From: a virus
Direction: 5' to 3' (one strand)
IMG/VR virus record: IMGVR_UViG_3300046785_000110
Span: 1 to 21,316 of that record
DNA length: 21,316 bases
Within the stretch, counting starts at the first letter, position 1. Each line of letters begins with the position of its first letter. Made by a program: the position numbers and the translations under genes. The notes under the pieces are model-generated. The model saw only the letters and a list, made by a program, of their open reading frames with translations. It was not told where the DNA came from and searched no databases. Below are positions 5,462 to 14,569 of the stretch, piece by piece.

Positions 5462-8400
5462 TTATTGGATTAAACGGTATTGTTGTTTTTCTTGAGTTAG
5501 TTGAGTGAGCGACTGTTGTAACTCTGGAAACTCCTCAAGCATCTCTTGACGAGCTTGCTTACGGAAACGTCTGAGCCAGTTATTAACTGCACGAATACGA
5601 GGAGACTTCTCTCCAATCGAACGGTCACTCTCAGGCGACAGAGCTTGATACTCCTTGCTCTTGATTAGGCGTGCCAGAGTTTGACGAAGGGTCTTTCCAC
5701 CAATCTTTGTGGTTGAAGTCTTTTCAAGCCACACGTCATACGCTTGGCGTCCATCGTCGTTGTAGATGTCCTTAGTTTGAAGAGTTCCACCAATCTTACT
5801 ATTCTGCTTGTTAAACCCGTGAGCAAGACTTCCTAACTCTTGGTCTACCATATTGTCACTTTCAGTGCTGAAGTAGATGGGGTTAAGGATGCCAGCACCC
5901 ATTGGAAGATTCTCATACTTGACGGCTTCACCAAGGAAGTTTCGTTTCTTAGGTAGAATACCAGACGCAGGAGACTTCTTGAGCATATAGTCAAAGACTG
6001 TGCGTGTCTCACGGATTACCCGTTCGTCACTGTAGTTTTGTCCTTGAGAGAACAATGTTGGAACAAATCCACCAGCAATGTTCCCTGCTAGTGCCTTTGA
6101 GTTAGCCGCAGGGTCACGAAGCATATTCAGCATCGAGTCCAAACCTTTAACGTAAGACTTGTTAGTAACATTGTTACTGAAGGATAGAGCTACCGCTGAG
6201 AACATATTGCCCATCGCAGTGTCATCTAGGTCATAGTATTCCTCTGCTTCCACTAGGTCAGCAAAGAGACCAATCACAGTAGCCATAGGGTCTACACGTT
6301 GGTAGCTAACATACTTATTACCAATCTTGAACGAGTAAGGTTGCCACCCTGTTAATTGTAGGGCTTCCTTTTCCTCTTGTGTTCGTGGACCACCGCCTGT
6401 GATGAACTCCTTGTTTGAAAGAGTGTACCACATACCAACGGCAACCGCAGATGCACCTGTAGCAAGACGTCCCGCTGTTTGTGCGCGTACCATTGGGTCT
6501 TCATTCTTTAGACCTTCAGTAAGCTTCTTACGGCGATAGATTAAGTCTGCTCCCATACCTAAAGGTGTACGGTCGAGTGCGAACTTCAAGATGTTTGTTG
6601 GGGTGTTAATGAACGGAACAACAAAGTTTAGCATTGGTATCTTTGTCTTCAGCTTACCAAGACTTTCACCAAGAATACCAACAACAGAGTCTTGAGCTAG
6701 GTCGTTGGTAAAGGTATTTACTTTAGCATACTCTAACGCCGCATCCGCAATACCACCTCGTGAGGGGTCATAAGGTTGACGAGCCAGCTCAGCTTGAATA
6801 ACCGCTCTTTGCTCCCCACCATACTCAAGTCCGTTCAGGGTCTTAGATGTTTCTACAGCATCCAAGTAGACGTTAGCTTCATTGTAAGCACGGCCACCCT
6901 TGGTAACGTAGTTGTTAAACCTCTCATGGACGAACTCAGCGAGCTCCTTGCCATCAGTTTTACCTGATTGAAGTCCTTCTAAGGCGAGGTTAGTGCGAAC
7001 ATACATACGGTAGTTGAGTTGCTTAAAGAACTCATCCACAGTCATAAGACCGCGGCTTGGTAGTCGCACGCCTGTTCCGAGTGCATCCACAGCTTTTTCA
7101 ATGGAGTCACGCTGTCCTTCGGGAAGGCTCTTACCCTTTTCGTTGAACATCTTAGAGACGTTCTGTCCTGTGATGGCATCAGACGGTTTATTAGCATCGT
7201 TGAAAGCTACGGAACCTTTAGTCAGCACGGCGTCTTGAGTGTCCCAAGCTTTACGGGCAAAGGTAGCGGCTTCTCTAAAGTTCTCCATCTTAAAGGCAAA
7301 CCCAAGGAGTGCTCTTGCAATGTCTGGGTCTCCTTGAAGAAGCCCTCCAAAAGCCAGCTCTCCCATCCGTAGCGCGGTGGTTAACCCACTACCAAGGGTA
7401 TTAACGACCTGAGTTGCAGGACCAGAGAGCAAGGAGTTCATCCAATACTCAGTGACCATGTTCATCATTCGGCCACCTTTCATCTCACTGGTGAGACCTC
7501 CAACAGCTTTCATTCTAGCGTTAGCGGCGTCATCTGCCCCTGTCGCGTTGATAGCTCGTGCTACGTCCTCGTCACTACCAGCCATAATAAGCTTGTTGAT
7601 GACGTCTTGGACATCCATCGTTCCTGTGGTTTCCGTAGTGTACTTAGCGTAGTCTGAGGGGTCACGAGCAATAAAGTCAAAGCCCACGTCTTTGTTCAGA
7701 CGGTATCCACCTTTGGAACCATCAAGGAACTTACGTTGAACCAAGGACAGACCTGCTTCTTTACCCATTAACGACCAGATGCGTTGAACTTCGGTAAGTT
7801 GGTCAACACCTGAGATAACCCTTGCCTCTAGTTCCGCTAGGTTCTTTGTTGGGTCTTTGCGAGCGGCACTTGCTTCCTTTGCTAGGTCAACAAGGTCACG
7901 GCTCATAATGTCAATTAGGGTTTTAGCGGCACGCTGTTGTGTCCTGAAGTCAGCTAGGCTTGTTCCACCAGCGGCTTTAAGACGCTCTACTGCGCCTAAC
8001 CAAGTGTTTTCGTTGCCTCCTAGAAGGTCAACCATCTCTTTGGTTTCAGCGGCGAGTGACTCAGCGGTTACCTTCTCTCCCTTAACGCCTGTAGTATTGA
8101 GGTGCTCAGCAATAGCCGAGATAACACCAACAGCACCACGGCTGGAATTGATGTTTCGAGCGGCACTCAGAATAGCCTTTTCGCCACCTGTAGTGAGTTG
8201 TTTTGCAAGACGGGTGATTGCCGCGGCTACTTCTTGGTCAACGGCTGCGTCGGCTTGTCCGAAGGTTTTTGCATCGTCCCTACGTATCGTCTTACTAGCT
8301 TGAAACGAGTGGGGGTTTTTAAGAACATGTTCATCAGACTTTCTCCCATCCTTGATGATGGTGTTGTCCATGCTTGTTTGTTTACCTGCCCCATCTGTTT

Positions 8401-11239
8401 CAGTAGTATAAGGATTTGTATCACCCTCATCACGGAACTGGTCAGGAACCTCCTTTCTCTTAACCATCGGCGACGTCTTGTCTAAGAAACGGTTACCAAC
8501 ATACTCCTTAAAGCTCTCTACACGTTGATTAGCTAAACCTCCCTCCTTGTTACGGCGGTATCTACGATAGGCTTCCTGAAGGGTAGGATTGATTACTGTG
8601 CCTTTAAGAGGATTGACCTCTGCATTCACAAGAGTGTTTGGTGCGTCTTTGGCAGGCTGTGCTGTTTTTAGACTTTCGATTTTACTTTCTAAGTAAGCGA
8701 AGGTTTTAGGAGCTTTTTGGGGTAAGGCCGCTAAACCTGTTCCAAGGCCATCTTTGGGTATAACAATCGTCGCATCAGCGGGTAATTTAGCAAAGGCTTT
8801 GTCTATCGCGGCTTTATTAGATGCGAGTTCATCATCTGTAAAATAAGCAGAATCGTCTCTTCTTGGAGCCTTTTTCGTTGGAATTCCTATTGCATTAGGC
8901 TCGTCACGAACAACAGCTTGGCCCCCTTTTCCTCTTCCTTCAAGATTATCTCCAAATAAGTAGAATTTATCTGGGTTCTCTCTTAATAGTTCTGGAGAAA
9001 TTCTGTCTACTGTTTCAATAGTTTTTTGCGCTTGGTTACCTTTAGACGCAAGGATGAACTCATTCTCAGCTTTAATTTCCTTGGGGGTCTTTCCACCCAT
9101 AGCCTTCTCGATGTTAGCCAGACGCTTTTCACCTGTTGCTATATTCTTCTCAACCTCTTTAATCTTCGCCTCTAGCTTCTGACGTTTGTCAGGGCTGATG
9201 TCCTTTGGATTCTTAGGGTCAGCAAGGTCAGACGAAGGTGTGTTCTCTAGTTGCTTTTTGTAAGTCTCTAGGATTGCCTTCAGTCCCTTTTTAGGTTGGT
9301 TAATAGAGCGTTCTAGCTGTTCGTATTCGGTAATACGCTTGAGCTTATCAGCAGCAACCTGTCTTTGCTTGTTGGTATATTTGGTCTCACGCTCCTTGTT
9401 AAATTCATATAGTTCCTCTCCGTTCTCTTTGCGGTCTAGGAGCTCACGGTCTATCTTCTCTTTCATGTAAGGTTTAACGCTGTCCCACTCTAAGGCTTTC
9501 TTGAGATACTCGGAGGGAACTTCGGATACTCTCTTGCCTCTCCATTGCTTACCACCGAAGTTGAGTTTCCAGTCTTCACGGACATATGTTTCCTTCAGAA
9601 GGTCATCCGACTGCATCTCGCTTATTCTTTCGATGACTTCGCCATCTTCATTAAGAGCTTCACCCTTTTCATTACGAATTTCTAATCCGTCTTCATCAAG
9701 AGCTGTAGTGAAGTCCGACCCACGGTCATCTAGTGTACGGTGGTTTTGTCCGTGTAGCTGGTCAACGTCTTTAAGGAAGGCAAATTTCTCGTCGAACATA
9801 CGGTTCTGCTGAGATACAATGTCGCCTGTGTATTTGAAGACGTCATCCAACAGGGAACCATCAGTAGCTTGTAGTCCTAACAGACCTTTAACAGCCATTA
9901 GAAGTTCATCAAAGACAGACTTCTTAGGCATGTCACCTTCCATCGCACTAAGAACCAAACGGAACTCTTCATTAGAGAAGGCTTCTGAGACAAACTCAGC
10001 AAGGTTAGTGAAAGCGTAAGGCGTATCTGAAGCACGTGTGGCTGACCCGTGTACTTGGTCAACTCCTGCAACACCATTGGAACCAAAGACCTTCTCGTCC
10101 ATGCCTAGTTTTTCAATAGCCTTTAGGTATGTGCGAGCTAATCCAGACGTAGCCGTGTTACCCTGAGAAGCCTTCAACATCATTTCTTTGAACGCGGCGG
10201 GGCTCTCTGCTACGTGCTGAATGTCTACGTTGAGTTTATGAAGCGTTGTTGCGTGCATCAGCTCGTGAGCCAATGTACGAACGCCTCCTTCTCCCATTGT
10301 AATCAGTCCAGACGCTTGTCCTGTTGCGTTGTCTACAGAGGACTTGAAGGTGGATAAACGGTCACCACTAAAGTTCACCATAGTGGTCTTTAGGCTTTCT
10401 GGTGCGTTAGAAAGTAAAGCTTTAAACAGAGGAGCAAGCTCCCCATCGTAGCCCTGCGAGAAGCCCTGTAGGAGTTCAAAAGCATTTGTGGGCTCACCTG
10501 TTACATCACGACCCATAGCCTTCGATAAGGTAGCTCGGAAGGTCTGTGTGCTGTCAAAGTCTTCTTGGAGAAGCTTAGCATCCCTCTGACCAGAGAAAAC
10601 TGCACTTTGATACTCTTCAAGGACTGCCCTTGGGTCATCTCCATTACGTGCCTTCTTGATTGCTCTTACGCCAGCAATAAGTCCGTCTACAACACCACCA
10701 AGAGCCAAGCCCTCAAGGGTGTTCTTTAGTCGTCCTTCAATCTCTCCGTCGTCTGCATCTGCGGCAAGGTATTCGGATATAGGGTTGTTGAGTGACGGAA
10801 AGGTTTCGATAAGGTTACTGAGGCGTTCTTCTTGTGCTTGGAACATTGAGAAGTCAGCAATGGCCCCTGCCGCCATGTTACCCTTTACGTTTAGCCTGCG
10901 AACTCCACGGGCTCCTTTAAGACCCTTGGCTGCTGTGCTGAGCTTACCTACTTTACTAAGCTGTCCTGCGACAGGAATGAAGCCTGTCATAAATTGACTA
11001 ACACCTTCAACCATACCACCCGCAAAGGTCTTAGAGCGACCAAGGAAACGAGTGTCATAATCAGGCAGGAGGTCGTCGCCTGTAGCGAAGTCAGCAAGGT
11101 CATAGAGACTTTGAACTGCTCCTTCTACACCACGGAAGGGAGCCGCCAATATGTCCGTAAACATATTAGCATCTTCTTGTGGATTAGGGGTGTTTTGGGT
11201 GCTACGAGGAGTAGCGTTAAGGAAGTCGTCTATTGCCAT
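5462..11239 (-). CDS. Giant internal virion/ejection protein (T7 gp16 position) with polyvalent-protein domains
   Basis: 1925 residues, against 1318 in T7 gp16. By position it is the last internal core protein, expected to be ejected and help form the DNA channel across the envelope. T7 gp16 starts with a lytic transglycosylase domain; I see none here. Instead: residues 325-334 HELMHATTLH, a zincin HExxH, with NLAEFVSEAFSNEEF (411-425) offering the third ligand Glu; 559-605 a DUF3820-like stretch (FGGKQWRGKRVSEVPSEYL); 610-735 charged, probably coiled coil; 745-860 a domain with FYLFGDNLEGRGKGGQAVV and PKDGLGTGLAALP, of the DUF7831 kind; 1260-1790 an LPD38-like region (NSLLSGPATQVVNTLGSGL, VPFINTPTNILKFALDRTPL). 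These are typical of phage polyvalent proteins. Family names are from memory. The start is two bases after the gp15 stop. Confidence 0.85.
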   Translation of the reverse strand: MAIDDFLNATPRSTQNTPNPQEDANMFTDILAAPFRGVEGAVQSLYDLADFATGDDLLPDYDTRFLGRSKTFAGGMVEGVSQFMTGFIPVAGQLSKVGKLSTAAKGLKGARGVRRLNVKGNMAAGAIADFSMFQAQEERLSNLIETFPSLNNPISEYLAADADDGEIEGRLKNTLEGLALGGVVDGLIAGVRAIKKARNGDDPRAVLEEYQSAVFSGQRDAKLLQEDFDSTQTFRATLSKAMGRDVTGEPTNAFELLQGFSQGYDGELAPLFKALLSNAPESLKTTMVNFSGDRLSTFKSSVDNATGQASGLITMGEGGVRTLAHELMHATTLHKLNVDIQHVAESPAAFKEMMLKASQGNTATSGLARTYLKAIEKLGMDEKVFGSNGVAGVDQVHGSATRASDTPYAFTNLAEFVSEAFSNEEFRLVLSAMEGDMPKKSVFDELLMAVKGLLGLQATDGSLLDDVFKYTGDIVSQQNRMFDEKFAFLKDVDQLHGQNHRTLDDRGSDFTTALDEDGLEIRNEKGEALNEDGEVIERISEMQSDDLLKETYVREDWKLNFGGKQWRGKRVSEVPSEYLKKALEWDSVKPYMKEKIDRELLDRKENGEELYEFNKERETKYTNKQRQVAADKLKRITEYEQLERSINQPKKGLKAILETYKKQLENTPSSDLADPKNPKDISPDKRQKLEAKIKEVEKNIATGEKRLANIEKAMGGKTPKEIKAENEFILASKGNQAQKTIETVDRISPELLRENPDKFYLFGDNLEGRGKGGQAVVRDEPNAIGIPTKKAPRRDDSAYFTDDELASNKAAIDKAFAKLPADATIVIPKDGLGTGLAALPQKAPKTFAYLESKIESLKTAQPAKDAPNTLVNAEVNPLKGTVINPTLQEAYRRYRRNKEGGLANQRVESFKEYVGNRFLDKTSPMVKRKEVPDQFRDEGDTNPYTTETDGAGKQTSMDNTIIKDGRKSDEHVLKNPHSFQASKTIRRDDAKTFGQADAAVDQEVAAAITRLAKQLTTGGEKAILSAARNINSSRGAVGVISAIAEHLNTTGVKGEKVTAESLAAETKEMVDLLGGNENTWLGAVERLKAAGGTSLADFRTQQRAAKTLIDIMSRDLVDLAKEASAARKDPTKNLAELEARVISGVDQLTEVQRIWSLMGKEAGLSLVQRKFLDGSKGGYRLNKDVGFDFIARDPSDYAKYTTETTGTMDVQDVINKLIMAGSDEDVARAINATGADDAANARMKAVGGLTSEMKGGRMMNMVTEYWMNSLLSGPATQVVNTLGSGLTTALRMGELAFGGLLQGDPDIARALLGFAFKMENFREAATFARKAWDTQDAVLTKGSVAFNDANKPSDAITGQNVSKMFNEKGKSLPEGQRDSIEKAVDALGTGVRLPSRGLMTVDEFFKQLNYRMYVRTNLALEGLQSGKTDGKELAEFVHERFNNYVTKGGRAYNEANVYLDAVETSKTLNGLEYGGEQRAVIQAELARQPYDPSRGGIADAALEYAKVNTFTNDLAQDSVVGILGESLGKLKTKIPMLNFVVPFINTPTNILKFALDRTPLGMGADLIYRRKKLTEGLKNEDPMVRAQTAGRLATGASAVAVGMWYTLSNKEFITGGGPRTQEEKEALQLTGWQPYSFKIGNKYVSYQRVDPMATVIGLFADLVEAEEYYDLDDTAMGNMFSAVALSFSNNVTNKSYVKGLDSMLNMLRDPAANSKALAGNIAGGFVPTLFSQGQNYSDERVIRETRTVFDYMLKKSPASGILPKKRNFLGEAVKYENLPMGAGILNPIYFSTESDNMVDQELGSLAHGFNKQNSKIGGTLQTKDIYNDDGRQAYDVWLEKTSTTKIGGKTLRQTLARLIKSKEYQALSPESDRSIGEKSPRIRAVNNWLRRFRKQARQEMLEEFPELQQSLTQLTQEKQQYRLIQ

Positions 11240-11241
11240 AA

Positions 11242-13539
11242 TTATAATTTAATGTAGCCGTTTGTTGTTAGGTAAAGGTTTTGGAACGTCATAAGCTGTT
11301 GGACGCTCATTTCGTATTTTTCTGCAATTTTATTAAGGGTTCCACGGTGCTGAGGGTTAACATTTTCAAGGGTCATTCCTCCATCTTTCCAAGCTTGGAC
11401 AGCCGTCACAGTGTTTTTGATGTTACCACCAATTGTTATAGGAATTTGTGTGAAGTCTATAAAATTGAACTTCATCATAAAATCCATAGAGACCCTGCCT
11501 GTTTGACTATATCCACCCCCTATACTGAATCCCCCTTCAATTATTTTTTCCGCAGGAACTCCTCCAATTTTCATTAGGTTAGCGAGTTGCTGTGCTTTAA
11601 CTAACTGGACCTCTAAAGAGGGTTTAACGGTCTTGGTCACACCACGGTAGGTACGTGTCACAGGAACCATACCTATAAGTAGTTTATCTGCTTCTGAGGG
11701 CATCACGGACGATACGCTTGCTCCTCCCAATCGACGGGTTTTATTCGTCCAGAGGTCTTCATGAATAACCTCAAAGGAGGCAAAGGCATCCTCCTCACTC
11801 AGTGTCCCCATCTTTACGAGCCGCGCAAAGTTTTCTACCCGTTTCTCTGGCGTATGCCCAGCAGGAACTAGCCGCCCTTCGACGGTTTCAGAGGTTGCCC
11901 TGTCGGTTGCATCTGCCGCCAGCGCCTCAGCCTCAGCCTTAATAACCGCAGGAGCATTCTCTCCTACCAAGGCTTTTATTTCAGCAACACGCTCAGGACC
12001 GACCGCAGCTTCATTCTGTTTTGCCTCTAACGCTTGGGCGTCTATAGCAACAGCAGAAGAAGAATTAAGAGTTTTATCCAGCCAAGCCTCTATGCGGGGA
12101 ACAGTTACATCCTTTTCACCTTCTTTAAAGGCAAGCCGACGTTCCTCTGGGTCCGTAATGTCTGTAACGGACGCTAACAAATCAGCATACGCCCTGTCCT
12201 TCTCTAGCATGTATTGTCTTTGAAACTCTTGCCCAGCCTCATTAAGTTCCTTCACATTTCCGTTTACTCCAGTTCTAATGGTAAACATCGACTCTGGTAT
12301 TCGGGCTTCTGCACGGTTATCTAACAAGTCCGCTGAGTTGTTATGGACACTTATATAGCTCGCCCCTTGTTCCTGATTGAATAACTGGGGGTTAGCTTTT
12401 GCTTGGTTGATACCAATGATTAGTAAATCTCGTGTGTAAGAGTTCTCAACTAGGTTCCCCTCATACATTTTATTTTCATTCAGCTCTTTCTCGGTAGCCT
12501 CCAGAAAGGCTAGGGTATCGGACTCCGTAGTTTGTCCATAGGCATCAGCTAGAATAGAGGCCGACAGCGTGGTCGCTTCTTTTTTACCTGCCTCAATGTT
12601 TCTTAAACGGCTTCTTTCTAATTGAGCGTCTAACTCCACAAGTTTAGCCTGACGTGCTGGCGTAGCAAACAGCTCTTGGCCTGCAACCAAACTGTCCTCG
12701 CCTTTGCCGTCGTTGATGGTATCAAGAAAAGCTTCAGCAAGGTCATGGTCGTCGGAGTTTTTGCTGTTGATGAGCCCTCCGATATGAGTAACCGTTGAAG
12801 CGTAGACTGCCTCCGCCGTCGCCCGTGAACCTAGCGTGCCTTCTTGAGTGTTGAAGACGTCGGTAGCAGTAGTAAAGAATGACTCCATGTTCTCTTCGCT
12901 TATAGCCGCAAAGTTACGAGCCATCGACTCCATAGCCATCGTCTTATTGCGCTCTGGGAGCTCACGACTAAACTTGGCAACCTCATTGCTTATGAAGCTA
13001 GCACGGGTAGCAGACTTTAGAGCGTTGTTGGCTTGCTCACCAAATACATTACCGCCGAGGAGTTGGTCAGCTTCTTCATAAACAGAACCTATTCGTTCCT
13101 CCAGAGCTGTCTCAAAGGAGGCGACGTCTTTGTAGTCGTAGTAACTCTTAAACATCTCGTTAGACAACGCTTGGAGCTTTGTGGGTATCTCTGTGGCGTA
13201 ATACTTCTCAGATAACTTACGGTTGTAAGCCTTGGTGTACCCGAACAAACTCTTGGCTTCTGGGTCGAGCCCTTCCTGTATAAACTTATCATACTCAGCG
13301 TCCGACATGTTATCGGCGTCAATTTCCCCTTGTTTTGTAGCGATGCCTACGGCTTGACCGTATAAACCAACGCCTTGCTTTAACGCATTGCTCAACTGCA
13401 TCGCTGAGTTCGTTAGCGGGGTCTGTTGCACGGCTACACGGTAGTTGCCCCCAGCGCGTACTGTGGGTCTTAGGGCTACTGGGTTCAGGTTAAGTTCTAC
13501 CTGCTTGCGTCCGTCGTTTTGAGTTTGTCTAGATGCCAT
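11242..13539 (-). CDS. Internal virion protein, T7 gp15-like
   Basis: This 765-residue protein is close in length to T7 gp15 (747) and occupies its position, between gp14- and gp16-like genes. In T7, gp15 forms part of the inner core and, after ejection, of the periplasmic tunnel. It is largely helical and charged, without membrane segments or signal peptide. The first ~45 residues (ELNLNPVALRPTVRAGGNYR) look like an extended arm. The middle is long amphipathic helices. The end, ITIGGNIKNTVTAVQAWKDGGMT to LMTFQNLYLTTNGYIKL, is a small helical domain. I recognise the gene by synteny and overall character, not by a diagnostic motif. It starts three bases after the gp14 stop and ends two bases before the gp16 start, so translation is probably coupled. 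Confidence 0.85.
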   Translation of the reverse strand: MASRQTQNDGRKQVELNLNPVALRPTVRAGGNYRVAVQQTPLTNSAMQLSNALKQGVGLYGQAVGIATKQGEIDADNMSDAEYDKFIQEGLDPEAKSLFGYTKAYNRKLSEKYYATEIPTKLQALSNEMFKSYYDYKDVASFETALEERIGSVYEEADQLLGGNVFGEQANNALKSATRASFISNEVAKFSRELPERNKTMAMESMARNFAAISEENMESFFTTATDVFNTQEGTLGSRATAEAVYASTVTHIGGLINSKNSDDHDLAEAFLDTINDGKGEDSLVAGQELFATPARQAKLVELDAQLERSRLRNIEAGKKEATTLSASILADAYGQTTESDTLAFLEATEKELNENKMYEGNLVENSYTRDLLIIGINQAKANPQLFNQEQGASYISVHNNSADLLDNRAEARIPESMFTIRTGVNGNVKELNEAGQEFQRQYMLEKDRAYADLLASVTDITDPEERRLAFKEGEKDVTVPRIEAWLDKTLNSSSAVAIDAQALEAKQNEAAVGPERVAEIKALVGENAPAVIKAEAEALAADATDRATSETVEGRLVPAGHTPEKRVENFARLVKMGTLSEEDAFASFEVIHEDLWTNKTRRLGGASVSSVMPSEADKLLIGMVPVTRTYRGVTKTVKPSLEVQLVKAQQLANLMKIGGVPAEKIIEGGFSIGGGYSQTGRVSMDFMMKFNFIDFTQIPITIGGNIKNTVTAVQAWKDGGMTLENVNPQHRGTLNKIAEKYEMSVQQLMTFQNLYLTTNGYIKL

Positions 13540-13542
13540 TTG

Positions 13543-14097
13543 TTATGAGAATTGTTTGTTTATAGCGTCGTTAAGTCCAGAGTCCGAACCGAACGAGTAA
13601 GCACTCATACCTGTTTGGGCTCCATCAAGAACAGCACCAAGGTAGTTTGGTTGTGCTATTGGTTTGTTAATAGAAAGAAGGTTCATACGTGACTGCATCG
13701 CTCCATCTTGGAACGCTAGGTCACGGTTGATTGCTTGGAACTGCTGTTGCTGTTGAACAGAGAAACTATATTCAGCTTCCTTACGTGTCATATCATTAAG
13801 AAGAGCATCAACACTCAATCCCGCTACTCCAGCCTCCCCAGCACTCACACGTCCTGTTGCACGTGCTTCACGGGCTTTCTTGGTGGACTCTTGGATAGCT
13901 TGTGCCGCTGATGTCATCTCTTGGCGTTCCCGTAGGCGTGACGCTGACATCTCTTGTAGGTGACGCTGTTGCTCCGCTAGAGAGGCATTCTTTTGCATCT
14001 TCTCTTGGGTCTTGGCTTGCTGCTGTTGCCCAATGATGGACATACCCGCTTGGGCTGCGCCAAGGGCTACTGATGCGATTATTGCTGGAGGACACAT
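13543..14097 (-). CDS. Internal virion protein, T7 gp14-like
   Basis: This 184-residue protein (T7 gp14 is 196) begins MCPPAIIASVALGAAQAG, much like the MC-start and Ala/Ile-rich beginning of T7 gp14. It continues with a long Gln-rich helix (QQQQAKTQEKMQKNASLAEQ) and a second one with RKEAEYSFSVQQQQQFQAINR. T7 gp14 inserts in the outer membrane during ejection, and the hydrophobic N-terminus fits that role. It lies one base after the gp13-like stop and three before the gp15-like start. No Shine-Dalgarno sequence is seen; the leader is AAATAAT. Confidence 0.88.
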   Translation of the reverse strand: MCPPAIIASVALGAAQAGMSIIGQQQQAKTQEKMQKNASLAEQQRHLQEMSASRLRERQEMTSAAQAIQESTKKAREARATGRVSAGEAGVAGLSVDALLNDMTRKEAEYSFSVQQQQQFQAINRDLAFQDGAMQSRMNLLSINKPIAQPNYLGAVLDGAQTGMSAYSFGSDSGLNDAINKQFS

Positions 14098-14098
14098 A

Positions 14099-14569
14099 TT
14101 ATTTAGAAGGGATTATAAATTCAAAGAAGGGTTGATTGCTGAAGGTAAGTTTACGAATGAAGGAAGCTCCACAGAATTTGAGCCACTTAATGGCATCATG
14201 GTTATCCTCATGGACGAAGTTGAAGGTCGCTCCATAAGGCTTGGTTAATCGTTGAGTCCACTCACGGGACGCTTTTAGAAAGTCGTAGGCGTTGTCAGAA
14301 ACACCATCAGTGCCGAGACACCAGATGTAGGCCACCGCACCTACCTGCCCGACACCGAACATTGCAAAGGGAACGTCATCGGCATCTAAGGCCGTTAGGG
14401 TAACGTCATCCATTTCAAGTGCTCTTAGTAACGTCTGACAGGGCTCATGTCCCATACAGGCTACCTCTATCTTGTCTGCTTTACGCATGAATGGATAGAT
14501 ACGTGCTACGTGGGCGGTGGTAGCTTCTACTACCTTACAAGACCCGTGGGTACTTATGACTTTATCCAT
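14099..14569 (-). CDS. T7 gp13-like internal virion protein (acetyltransferase-like fold)
   Basis: The frame is open from 14701, but the likely start is ATG 14569-14567, giving 156 residues from MDKVISTHGSCKVVEATTAHV. This overlaps the gp12-like stop by only 8 bases and matches the family length (T7 gp13 is 138). The longer form would overlap gp12 by 140 bases with an unconvincing Arg/Ser-rich extension. The protein has the layout of T7 gp13/DUF2833, which resembles GNAT acetyltransferases: ARIYPFMRKADKIEVACMG, PFAMFGVGQVGAVAYIWCLG, and AIKWLKFCGASFIRKLTF near the end (the 'GF' signature of GNAT-like folds). In T7, gp13 is needed for assembly of the ejection proteins. Catalysis has not been shown and is not claimed. 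Confidence 0.85.
   Translation of the reverse strand: MDKVISTHGSCKVVEATTAHVARIYPFMRKADKIEVACMGHEPCQTLLRALEMDDVTLTALDADDVPFAMFGVGQVGAVAYIWCLGTDGVSDNAYDFLKASREWTQRLTKPYGATFNFVHEDNHDAIKWLKFCGASFIRKLTFSNQPFFEFIIPSK

Noticed and set aside
7857-8303. 148-residue plus-strand frame inside the gp16 analogue
   Set aside because: It is the reverse shadow of a strongly supported gene, of low-complexity Ser/Ala/Arg composition, without homology or start signal.
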